DNA of 64,000 bases, taken from an uncultured Pelagibacteraceae bacterium (GTDB taxonomy: Bacteria; Pseudomonadota; Alphaproteobacteria; Pelagibacterales; Pelagibacteraceae). Under the pieces are notes generated by a model. That model searched no databases. It saw nothing but the letters and a program-made list of their open reading frames with translations, and was not told the origin of the DNA. Numbering within the stretch: position 1 is the stretch's first letter; every line of letters begins with the position of its first letter. The stretch covers positions 1-64,000 of the forward strand of contig CACFTS010000001.1 of the NCBI GenBank assembly GCA_902569285.1, read 5' to 3'. This document shows positions 56,979 through 64,000 of the stretch, piece by piece. The position numbers and the translations under genes were made by a program.

Positions 56979-57698
56979 ATGACTAAAAAGACTTTAAATC
57001 AAAATGCCAAATATTTTCAGAGATTAATAGACACTATAGAGCCTGATTTTGTTTTTGTTAATAAATCCATTAATAGATTTAAAATCGTTAAAAATAATAA
57101 TAACAACGTAAATCAAAATAAAAGTGAAAGATTATCAGATCTCAAAAAGCAAATTAATTCAATTGAAAATTGTAATTTAAAAGATAATTCCAAGAATTTT
57201 ATCATGGGTGAAGGCGATATTAACAGCCCCGTTATGTTAATTGGAGAAGCTCCTGGAGCAACAGAAGATAGTTCTGGCTTATCATTCCAAGGCGATGTTG
57301 GTGCTCTCTTAAACAAAATGTTATTAGCAATAAATATAAAGAGAGAGAAAGTCTATTCAACGTATTCGATAAATTTTAGACCTCCAGAGGACAGAAAACC
57401 TACTAGTCAGGAAATAAAGCGTTACTCAATATTTTTGAAAGAACACATATCAATTATTAATCCAAAAATTGTTATTCTAATGGGAAGTACTGCAATGGAG
57501 ACGGTTACAGGTTTAAATAATAAAATCTCAAATGAAAGAGGAAAATGGAAAGAAATTATCTTAAAAAATAAAACCTTTCCTTTAATGATTACTTTTAGTC
57601 CTTCATATTTAATTAGATTTCCCGAAAACAAAAAATATTCCTGGGAAGATCTAAAAAAAATAAGACAAAAAATACAAGATTTAAATATCAAAATTTAA
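56979..57698 (+). CDS. Uracil-DNA glycosylase superfamily (family 4-like), Fe-S ligands absent
   Basis: A 239-aa protein. After a Lys/Asn-rich N-terminus, the catalytic block GEGDINSPVMLIGEAPGATEDSSGLSFQGDVGALLNKML matches family-4 UDG motif 1. Then INFRPPEDRKP, VILMGSTA and the C-terminal FSPSYLIRFPENKKYSWEDL, equivalent to HPAYLLR. Family-4 enzymes normally bind a [4Fe-4S] cluster through four cysteines, but here only one Cys (IENCNLK) remains and the KCRPP and EI..C positions are Phe and Tyr. It is probably active in uracil repair without a cluster, but that is inference. Confidence 0.82.
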   Translation: MTKKTLNQNAKYFQRLIDTIEPDFVFVNKSINRFKIVKNNNNNVNQNKSERLSDLKKQINSIENCNLKDNSKNFIMGEGDINSPVMLIGEAPGATEDSSGLSFQGDVGALLNKMLLAINIKREKVYSTYSINFRPPEDRKPTSQEIKRYSIFLKEHISIINPKIVILMGSTAMETVTGLNNKISNERGKWKEIILKNKTFPLMITFSPSYLIRFPENKKYSWEDLKKIRQKIQDLNIKI

Positions 57699-58258
57699 TG
57701 AAAATTATTGCGGGAGTTGATGAAGTTGGCAGAGGAAGTTTAATTGGACCAGTTTACGCTGCTGCGGTCATATTAAAAAAATCAATTAACAGAAAGTTAT
57801 TAAAAGACTCAAAAAGTTTATCAAAAACTCAAAGAAAAATTTTAGCTAAATATATTAAAAAAAATTCTATCTGGGCATTAGGTAAGGCGTCTGTTAAAGA
57901 AATTGAAAAAATTAATATTTTAAACGCAAGTTTGTTAGCTATGAAAAGAGCAATAAAAAAACTTAAAAAAAAACCATCACTTGTTTTAATTGATGGAAAT
58001 AAATTACCTGAAATAAAAAATTATAAACTTAAATCAATAATAAAAGGGGATCAAAAAATGCCCTCAATTTCTGCGGCTTCAATTATTGCTAAAGTTACTC
58101 GTGATAAAATAATAACCAACTTAGGAAAAAATTTTAAAGGTTATTATTGGAACCAAAATTATGGGTACGGGACTAAACAACATTTAAAAGCAATAAGAAA
58201 TTTAGGTATTACTACTCATCACAGAAAAACTTTTTCACCAATAAATAAAAAAAAATAG
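57698..58258 (+). CDS. rnhB: Ribonuclease HII
   Basis: Removes RNA from RNA-DNA hybrids and single ribonucleotides (186 aa). The DEDD catalytic set is visible: AGVDEVGRGSLIGPVYAAAVIL (Asp-Glu), LVLIDGNKLP (Asp), and ASIIAKVTRDK (Asp), with the GRGSLIGPV ribonucleotide-recognising Gly-Arg-Gly. Its ATG overlaps the preceding UDG-like stop. A Lys-rich C-terminal end follows. It is upstream of ccrM in the same orientation. Confidence 0.96.
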   Translation: MKIIAGVDEVGRGSLIGPVYAAAVILKKSINRKLLKDSKSLSKTQRKILAKYIKKNSIWALGKASVKEIEKINILNASLLAMKRAIKKLKKKPSLVLIDGNKLPEIKNYKLKSIIKGDQKMPSISAASIIAKVTRDKIITNLGKNFKGYYWNQNYGYGTKQHLKAIRNLGITTHHRKTFSPINKKK

Positions 58259-58376
58259 GTTTCACGTAGAAACACAAGATCTGGTTGTTTTTAAAAATAT
58301 CAACACAAATCGAATCCAATTATTTCAATCCTAGGTTGACCGAAGAATCTTTTTGGAGTCTAATTATTATTTATAA
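58259..58376 (+). promoter_or_regulatory. ccrM upstream region with three GANTC sites and a parS-like palindrome
   Basis: The 118-bp spacer before ccrM holds GAATC at 58312-58316, GAATC at 58345-58349 and GAGTC at 58356-58360, three targets of the methylase it precedes. The last is 17 bp upstream of the ATG. It also begins with GTTTCACGTAGAAAC (58259-58273), close to the ParB site GTTTCACGTGAAAC but with an extra base. No clear TTAA-N7-TTAA CtrA site was seen. Methylation feedback on ccrM transcription is known in Caulobacter, where GANTC sites lie in the ccrM promoter. Confidence 0.7.
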
Positions 58377-59447
58377 ATGACTTTTGATTTTAAAAATAAA
58401 TTAATTAATGGAGATAGCTTAGAGGAATTAAAAAAAATTCCTAATGAATCTTTTGATTTAATTTTTGCGGATCCACCTTACAACCTACAATTAAAAAGTG
58501 AATTAACACGACCTGATAGATCTAAGGTTAGTGCTGTAAATGACAAGTGGGATCAATTTGAAAATTTTAAAAAGTACGATAATTTTACTTATTCTTGGTT
58601 AAGTGAATGTAAAAGAATTTTAAAAAAAAATGGAGCTATTTGGGTAATTGGCAGTTATCATAATATTTTTCGAGTTGGAACTGCAATTCAAAATTTAGGT
58701 TTTTGGATTTTAAATGATGTTATTTGGAATAAAAAAAATCCTATGCCAAATTTTAGAGGAACCCGTTTTACAAATGCTCATGAAACATTGATTTGGGCAT
58801 CAAAATCAGAAAAATCAAAATATACTTTTAACTATCAATCTTTAAAATGTTTAAATGATGATCTTCAAATGAGATCTAATTGGGATCTACCTATTTGCAA
58901 TGGATCTGAACGACTTAAGAAAAATGGAAAAAAAGTACATTCTACACAAAAACCAGAGGCTTTGCTTCATAGAATTCTATTATCAACTTCTAATAAAAAT
59001 GATTTAGTTTTAGATCCTTTTTTAGGTTCTGGAACAACAGCAACAGTTGCCAAAAAATTAGGTAGAAATTATTACGGAATAGAAAGAGAGAAAACTTATT
59101 TTAAAGCTGCTAAACAGAGACTTAAAAATACAAAACCTATTGAAGATGATTATTTAGATACATTAAAAAATAACAGATCTAAACCAAGAATCCCTTTTGG
59201 TTCCTTAGTTGAATTAGGAATAATTAAACCTGGAACAACCATATTTGATAATAAAAAGAAAATTAGCGCAAAAATTATGGCTGATGGCAGTATTAAACAT
59301 GAAAAAACTGAAGGCTCAATTCACAAAGTAGCAGCAACAATTTTAGGTGCTGAAAGCTGTAATGGATGGACTTATTGGCATTATAATTTAAATGGTAGTA
59401 TATTACCAATTGATCATTTAAGGCAAAGACTAATTTCTAATAATTAA
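58377..59447 (+). CDS. ccrM: CcrM-type adenine-N6 DNA methyltransferase (GANTC)
   Basis: Beta-class solitary methyltransferase of 356 aa. The catalytic DPPYNL (motif IV) is near residue 32, and FxGxG-type SAM motif FLGSGTTATVAK is near residue 215. The C-terminal extension (about 265-356, GTTIFDNKKKISAKIMADGSI and GAESCNGWTYWHYN) is the RAMA-like domain typical of alphaproteobacterial CcrM. No restriction partner is nearby, as expected for an orphan cell-cycle enzyme. The upstream spacer contains three GANTC sites. Its 3' end shares TTAA with the convergent monooxygenase gene. Confidence 0.96.
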   Translation: MTFDFKNKLINGDSLEELKKIPNESFDLIFADPPYNLQLKSELTRPDRSKVSAVNDKWDQFENFKKYDNFTYSWLSECKRILKKNGAIWVIGSYHNIFRVGTAIQNLGFWILNDVIWNKKNPMPNFRGTRFTNAHETLIWASKSEKSKYTFNYQSLKCLNDDLQMRSNWDLPICNGSERLKKNGKKVHSTQKPEALLHRILLSTSNKNDLVLDPFLGSGTTATVAKKLGRNYYGIEREKTYFKAAKQRLKNTKPIEDDYLDTLKNNRSKPRIPFGSLVELGIIKPGTTIFDNKKKISAKIMADGSIKHEKTEGSIHKVAATILGAESCNGWTYWHYNLNGSILPIDHLRQRLISNN

Positions 59448-60589
59448 TTTCTATAAATCTTACCAAGATAATTTTCTAAAAATTTATTATTTTTTACCAA
59501 TCTTTTCAAAAAAATATTTCTTAAAAATATAGTAAAAGGGTTGGATAAATGGAAAACAAATTGATTAAATTTTGATCTGTTTTTAACCATTTTTGTTTTT
59601 TTAAGTCTGTTGGTAAAAAATTTATTTTCTGTATTATTTTCTATACTCTGAAATAATTCATAAGCTCCTTCTATTGACTGAGATGCACCTTGGGCAAATG
59701 ATGGTTGATATGCAAAAAAAGCATCGCCAATAAAATGAATATTGTTATTTTGTAAATGGTAGAAATCATTACTTACAAATACTGGAAAAATTTTTAATTC
59801 TTTAAGGTTATTTAAAATTTCTTTATTACTTAAAGGAATTTTGTCCAAAACCTTTTTAATAAAAGAATTTTCACTAAATAATGAATAATTTTTTTGTTCA
59901 TCAGTGGACAATTTATACTTGATTATAGCTATAAAATTAAACTCTCCAATTGGACTTACTGGGTAAATTACATGATGATAATTTGAGCCTAAAAATAAAG
60001 AGATATTTTTATTATCAATATTCTCTGGAGTTTTAATTATAGTTCCTCTAATTGCTAATGTGTTATTAAATTTTGGTTTAATTTGATTATTTGAAATAAG
60101 ACTTTTACTTTTTGAAAAAACTCCGTCAGAAATAATTAAATAATCACATACGTTGGTTTCATTATTTTCAAAATAAAGTTTAATTTGTTTATTTTGTTGA
60201 TCTATCTTCGAAATAGTATGGCTGGTTTTTATTGATTCATCCAAATTCTCTTTTAGAAAATTAATTAATATAGATCTTTTTAAAATAGTATACTTACAAT
60301 CTTTAGAGTTAAAATCTGAGATATTAAGTTCACATATTTTTTTTGAATTATCACTTGAATAAAAATCAATTTTTTCTGGAGTAAATTTGTTTTTATTTTC
60401 TATTCTATCAAATCCAATTTCATTTAAAAGTTTAACACTATTCACTGATAATTGAATTCCATAACCTTCTTCTAGACTAATTGAATTATTTTTTTCATAG
60501 ATTGTTATTTGGTAATTAAGATTTTTTTTAAATAGATTTGCAATAAATAATCCTGATATTCCTGCTCCAATTATTGCTATCTTTTTCAT
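59444..60589 (-). CDS. FAD-dependent monooxygenase
   Basis: A 381-aa class A flavoprotein monooxygenase. The FAD-binding Rossmann motif IAIIGAGISGLFIANLF is at the N-terminus; EEGYGIQLSVNSVKLL and the DG-type YLIISDGVFSKSK follow. The third motif is GDAFFAYQPSFAQGASQSIEGAYEL, in which the canonical GDAAHxxxP is altered to GDAFFAYQP. Homologous enzymes act in ubiquinone synthesis or aromatic hydroxylation, but the substrate is not clear. The start abuts the mutY stop on the same strand (1-bp overlap). Confidence 0.85.
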   Translation of the reverse strand: MKKIAIIGAGISGLFIANLFKKNLNYQITIYEKNNSISLEEGYGIQLSVNSVKLLNEIGFDRIENKNKFTPEKIDFYSSDNSKKICELNISDFNSKDCKYTILKRSILINFLKENLDESIKTSHTISKIDQQNKQIKLYFENNETNVCDYLIISDGVFSKSKSLISNNQIKPKFNNTLAIRGTIIKTPENIDNKNISLFLGSNYHHVIYPVSPIGEFNFIAIIKYKLSTDEQKNYSLFSENSFIKKVLDKIPLSNKEILNNLKELKIFPVFVSNDFYHLQNNNIHFIGDAFFAYQPSFAQGASQSIEGAYELFQSIENNTENKFFTNRLKKTKMVKNRSKFNQFVFHLSNPFTIFLRNIFLKRLVKNNKFLENYLGKIYRN

Positions 60590-61569
60590 TAATTTTTTTC
60601 GAGATATTTAACGACCTTTTTTGTAAATGTTGGCAACATATAGTTCTTTAATTCTTTTTGATCAATCCAATAAGCAGAGGATATTCTTTTATTATTTTTT
60701 AAATACTGAATCTTGATATTCATTTTCATATTAGACATCTTAAAATTTAAGTTTTCATTAAATTTTTTTGGTTTAGACAACTCTTCCATTGGGAAAATTT
60801 TTAAATTTTTTAAAAAATTAAATTTAGTATTTTTAACTAATAAATATCTTTGATCTTTTTTATAAACTTTTAAGATGAAGTACTTTTCGATATTTTTCTT
60901 TGTATTTTTAATTAAATTAAAATCTTTTTTCTTAAAAGATTTACAATTTTTTGAGATAGGACATTTATTGCATAAAGGATTGTTTGGCTTACAAATTAAT
61001 GCACCTAACTCCATTAGAGCTTGAGCATAATCACTCGATCGTTGAGATAATCCAAATACAGATTTTTTTTTTATAAGATTTTCTTTATTTATTTCATTTT
61101 CCCTTTTCAAATAAAGATATCTTTTTAAAACTCTTTCTATATTTCCATCCAATGGAATGTATGGTTTATTAAAAGCAATAGATAAAATTGCGCGTGCGGT
61201 GTAATCACCAATTCCAGGTAATGATTTTAAATCCTCAAAATTATCAGGTATTTTTCCTTTGAAATTCTTAATAATAACTTGAGAAGTTTTTTTTAAATTT
61301 CTTGCTCTAGAATAATATCCAAGACCTTCCCAAAGTTTCATTAATTTTTTATTTTGAACTCTAGCAAGTGTTTTGAGATTTGGAATATCTTTTATAAATC
61401 GATTAAAATAAGGAATTACTGTTACAACCTGTGTTTGCTGCAACATAAATTCACTTATTAAAATGTAATATTGTCTTTTTTGCAAAGAAACATTTTTTCG
61501 CCACGGTAATGATCTTTTATTTAAATCGTACCATTTAAGAATTTTTTTTGTTATTAATTGTTCTTTCAT
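60589..61569 (-). CDS. mutY: A/G-specific adenine glycosylase
   Basis: Removes adenine mispaired with 8-oxoguanine (326 aa from the chosen start). The N-terminus has LPWRKN, then EFMLQQTQVVTVIPYF, the helix-hairpin-helix with LPGIGDYTARAILSIAF and the catalytic Asp in PLDGNIERVL. The [4Fe-4S] loop is C-X6-C-X2-C-X5-C in CKPNNPLCNKCPISKNC. The C-terminal NUDIX-like domain is shortened. The track start at 61614 adds 15 unlikely residues. Met16 (MKEQL, 61569) matches the family. Its ATG then abuts the divergent DciA-like ATG with no gap. Confidence 0.94.
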   Translation of the reverse strand: MKEQLITKKILKWYDLNKRSLPWRKNVSLQKRQYYILISEFMLQQTQVVTVIPYFNRFIKDIPNLKTLARVQNKKLMKLWEGLGYYSRARNLKKTSQVIIKNFKGKIPDNFEDLKSLPGIGDYTARAILSIAFNKPYIPLDGNIERVLKRYLYLKRENEINKENLIKKKSVFGLSQRSSDYAQALMELGALICKPNNPLCNKCPISKNCKSFKKKDFNLIKNTKKNIEKYFILKVYKKDQRYLLVKNTKFNFLKNLKIFPMEELSKPKKFNENLNFKMSNMKMNIKIQYLKNNKRISSAYWIDQKELKNYMLPTFTKKVVKYLEKN

Positions 61570-62058
61570 ATGCAATATAAAAAATATACTAAGCAGAGAA
61601 ACCGATCCATTCAAGGTTTAAGATCCTTTAAAGACACTTTGCCAAAAAATATTAAAAAGGTCATTAATAAAAGAGGTCATATTTATTCTGAAACACTGAA
61701 TAATTGGAAATATATTGTTGGTGAAAATTTATTTAAAGTTTGTTATCCAAAATCATTTAAAAATTCAAATAGATTTGGGGTGAGCACTTTACTGATAATG
61801 GTAAAGAGAGGTCATGAGGTTGATTTGGAATATTCAAAAAAAGACATAATGGATAAAATGAATAATTTTTTTGGATATTCTGTTGTTGAAAAACTTAAAT
61901 TCACTAGTTTTGATTATGAAAAGAAAATACCTCCAAAAGAAACTATTAAAGAGAAAAATATGACAAATAATAGATATAAAAAAAAGATTAATGATGTTAA
62001 AAATGAAAAAATTAAAAAATCACTACTTGAATTAACTAAAGTATTTAAGGAAAAATGA
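61570..62058 (+). CDS. dciA: DciA-like DUF721 protein
   Basis: A 162-aa protein of the DUF721/DciA family, the ancestral loader of the replicative helicase DnaB in most bacteria. Conserved parts are ETLNNWKYIVGENLFKVCYPKSF, then LLIMVKRGHEVDLEYSKKDIMDKMNNFFGYSVVEKLKFTSF, the KH-like core. I use the ATG at 61570; the track's TTG at 61558 would overlap mutY's coding sequence. Its ATG directly abuts the mutY ATG in the opposite strand. The family call is good; helicase-loading in this organism is inferred. Confidence 0.82.
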   Translation: MQYKKYTKQRNRSIQGLRSFKDTLPKNIKKVINKRGHIYSETLNNWKYIVGENLFKVCYPKSFKNSNRFGVSTLLIMVKRGHEVDLEYSKKDIMDKMNNFFGYSVVEKLKFTSFDYEKKIPPKETIKEKNMTNNRYKKKINDVKNEKIKKSLLELTKVFKEK

Positions 62059-62630
62059 AAAAAATTTTATTATTATTAATTTTATTTTTTGGATCGATCT
62101 CTAACTTAAGTGCTGAAACAAATCGAATAGTTTCGGGAAATAATAATGCTAAGATTACTATTATTACCTATGCTTCCTTAACATGTAGTTATTGTGCCAA
62201 TTTTCATAAAGAGGTCTATCCTAAACTTAAAAAGGACTATATTGATACAGGATTAGCTAAAATAGAATTTAGACACTTTCCTTTAGATGTTGCTGCGTTC
62301 AACGCATCAAAAATTGTTCAATGCAAACAAGATCAAAGTTTAGAAATTCTAGAAAGTTTGTATTCCAATCAACAAGCTTGGGTAAAGGGAGGTACAATTG
62401 AAGAAGTAAATGATAATCTTAAAAAATTTCTTAAAAAAGAAGGTTTTGATATAGATTTTGAAAAATGTATTAACAACAAAGAAATAGAAGATTTTGTTTT
62501 AAATGATCGAATCGAAGGTACTAAAAACTTCAAGGTAAATTCCACTCCTACGATAATAATTAATAATAAAAAGTTTGAAAAATCTCTTAATTACAAAAAT
62601 TTAAAAAAATCATTAGAAAAACTGATATAA
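62055..62630 (+). CDS. DsbA-like thiol-disulfide oxidoreductase
   Basis: A periplasmic thioredoxin-fold protein of 191 aa. It has a signal peptide (ILLLLILFFGSISNLSA) and CSYC active site in YASLTCSYCANFHKEVYPKL, then IEFRHFPLDVAAFNAS, and cis-Pro in NSTPTIIINNKKF. It resembles DsbA/BdbD-type oxidoreductases (COG1651) that form disulfides in exported proteins, for example the Cys-containing prepilins encoded here. It overlaps the DciA-like gene by 4 bp and precedes smc by 8 bp. Confidence 0.88.
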   Translation: MKKILLLLILFFGSISNLSAETNRIVSGNNNAKITIITYASLTCSYCANFHKEVYPKLKKDYIDTGLAKIEFRHFPLDVAAFNASKIVQCKQDQSLEILESLYSNQQAWVKGGTIEEVNDNLKKFLKKEGFDIDFEKCINNKEIEDFVLNDRIEGTKNFKVNSTPTIIINNKKFEKSLNYKNLKKSLEKLI

Positions 62631-62638
62631 GTTAACTC

Positions 62639-64000
62639 ATGGAGTTTAAAAAAATCCAACTCAATGGGTTTAAATCATTTGCTGATAAAACCAACTTTTT
62701 AATTGAAGATGGTTTAACAGGAATTGTTGGTCCAAACGGATGTGGAAAATCTAACATTGTAGAATCTCTCAGGTGGGCAATGGGAGAAACATCGGCAAAA
62801 AGTATGCGAGGATCTGGAATGGAAGATGTGATATTTTCTGGAACTTCAAACAAAGCTTCAAAAAATATAGCAGAAGTTTCTGTTACAGTTGCAAATGAAA
62901 ATAATGAAGGTCCAATTCAGTTTAGGGAACTTAATGAAGTAAATATCAGAAGAAAAATAGAAAAAGATAAAGGGTCTAAATTTTATATAAATGACAAAGA
63001 AGTAAGAGCCAGAGATGCACAAATGTTTTTTGCTGATTTATCAACTGGTGCTCATTCACCTTCTATGATTAGCCAAGGTCGTATAGGTGCACTAGTTACA
63101 GCAAGACCAACTGATAGAAGGGCAATTTTAGAGGAGGCTGCAGGAATTTCTGGTTTACATGTTAGAAGACATGAGGCTGAACTAAGGTTAAATGCTGCAG
63201 AAAATAATTTAAAAAGAGCAGATGAATTAAGAAGACAACAAGAAAAACAATTGGCTAACCTTCAAAAGCAAGCAGAGGAAGCAACCAAATACAAAAATAT
63301 ATCTGATGAAATTAAAAAAATTGAAGCAGGTTTATATTATTTAAAATTATTAGAAATTGACAAAGAAATAAAAGTTGAAAATGAAATTAACACTGAAGCT
63401 GAAGGAGAAGTAAGCGGTTTTAACAATAAAATTTCTGAATTAGAGAATTTAATTAAATCCGAAACTGACAAAATAACACCTTTAAGAGAAAAAAATATTG
63501 AAAATCTCTCAAAAATTCAAAGACTAAACTTAGAGCTTCAAAGTCTTGATGAAGAAAATACCAGAATTCAAGATGAGATGGTGAATATTAAAAAATCTCT
63601 TCAAACATTCGATGATGATATCAATAGAGAAAAAGGAATAGTTATTGATGCAAACTCTAACGAGAAAAGACTTAAAGAAGAAAAAAATGAACTTATTGAA
63701 ATTGACTCAAAATATTATGAAACCGAAAAACAATCTAATGAAGATTTAGATTATACTAAAAGTAAATTAAAATTAGAAATAAATAAAGTTAAAGAATTAA
63801 TCAATTTAAAAAAAAATGAAGAAGCAATAACAGTTCTTGATAATTGTAAAATAATTATAGAAGAATATGCAGATAGCTACAGTAAAAACCAAAATATAAA
63901 AAAAGAGTCTGTAAAAAGAAACGAAAGAATAAACATTATAGATAAAGAGATAAAAAGTTGGAAAAATTTATTATCTAATTCTGAAAAAATGGTAACTGAG
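62639..64000 (+). CDS. smc: Chromosome segregation ATPase SMC (5' part, cut by window end)
   Basis: The ORF track misses this gene because it runs off the window. It starts at ATG 62639 and is open for 454 codons to the end. The head has FKKIQLNGFKSFADKTNF, Walker A GPNGCGKSN at residues 31-39, the WAMGETSAKSMRG block, SQGRIGALV, and EEAAGISGLHVRRHEAE, typical of alphaproteobacterial SMC. A long coiled coil follows from about residue 190. SMC condenses and segregates chromosomes with ScpA and ScpB. The DciA-like gene, dsbA-like gene and smc order looks operonic. Confidence 0.95.
   Translation, partial: MEFKKIQLNGFKSFADKTNFLIEDGLTGIVGPNGCGKSNIVESLRWAMGETSAKSMRGSGMEDVIFSGTSNKASKNIAEVSVTVANENNEGPIQFRELNEVNIRRKIEKDKGSKFYINDKEVRARDAQMFFADLSTGAHSPSMISQGRIGALVTARPTDRRAILEEAAGISGLHVRRHEAELRLNAAENNLKRADELRRQQEKQLANLQKQAEEATKYKNISDEIKKIEAGLYYLKLLEIDKEIKVENEINTEAEGEVSGFNNKISELENLIKSETDKITPLREKNIENLSKIQRLNLELQSLDEENTRIQDEMVNIKKSLQTFDDDINREKGIVIDANSNEKRLKEEKNELIEIDSKYYETEKQSNEDLDYTKSKLKLEINKVKELINLKKNEEAITVLDNCKIIIEEYADSYSKNQNIKKESVKRNERINIIDKEIKSWKNLLSNSEKMVTE

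Overview
The window is a very AT-rich (roughly 30% GC by eye), tightly packed bacterial chromosome segment using the standard code. The gene set points to an alphaproteobacterium with a streamlined genome, most likely the SAR11 clade (Pelagibacterales). It includes a CcrM-type GANTC methylase with a RAMA tail, a DciA-type DUF721 protein, an ELM1-like protein, a MarR/OmpR/EnvZ regulatory trio, a complete cytochrome bc1 operon and autotransporter-like surface proteins. The assignment is inferred from gene content and base composition. No rRNA is present and no database search was run.

Region 1 (1-31 kb) is an accessory block built around a type IV pilus. The minus-strand operon 10295->2122 encodes a fused PilM-PilN, PilO, PilP-like, PilQ/MshL-like secretin, PilB and PilC. 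A second minus-strand operon 26807->15270 encodes PilT, four prepilin-like proteins (FimT/GspH, PilV, PilW and PilX types), a small secreted protein, a giant PilY1 with a von Willebrand A motif, and an autotransporter. The prepilin peptidase PilD lies between them on the plus strand. No obvious major pilin is present. Two SpoIIE-type PP2C phosphatases (one with CHASE2, one with GAF) sit on either side of the assembly operon. A pirin gene and a small winged-helix regulator lie between the operons, and a propeller-plus-barrel outer-membrane protein follows.

The most unusual feature is the 724-bp non-coding region 10296-11019 upstream of pilMN. It carries eight copies of TCTAACACAA (five forward, three reverse), with 21-23 bp spacing within clusters. 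The PilMN protein it precedes has an N-terminal segment that looks like an integrase arm-type DNA-binding domain. Together these suggest a DNA-binding pilus inner-membrane platform or a self-recognising control or attachment locus.

Region 2 (29.3-64 kb) is housekeeping: 2OG oxygenase, ELM1-like, trxB, aspC, the uvrB-SDR-folB-uvrC-pgsA run, ilvE, a MarR-OmpR-EnvZ operon, ubiK, lgt, an NDUFAF7-like methyltransferase, pgeF (apparently with a CTG start), prs, rplY, pth, ychF, petABC, trmL, hemF, greA, cca, tRNA-Gln, ispE, a TPR protein, a UDG-like protein, rnhB, ccrM, an FAD monooxygenase, mutY, a DciA-like gene, a DsbA-like gene and the 5' part of smc (cut by the window end). Compaction is extreme. 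Four convergent pairs share the four bases of their stop codons, and several divergent pairs have start codons 0-36 bp apart. This implies little room for terminators or leaders.
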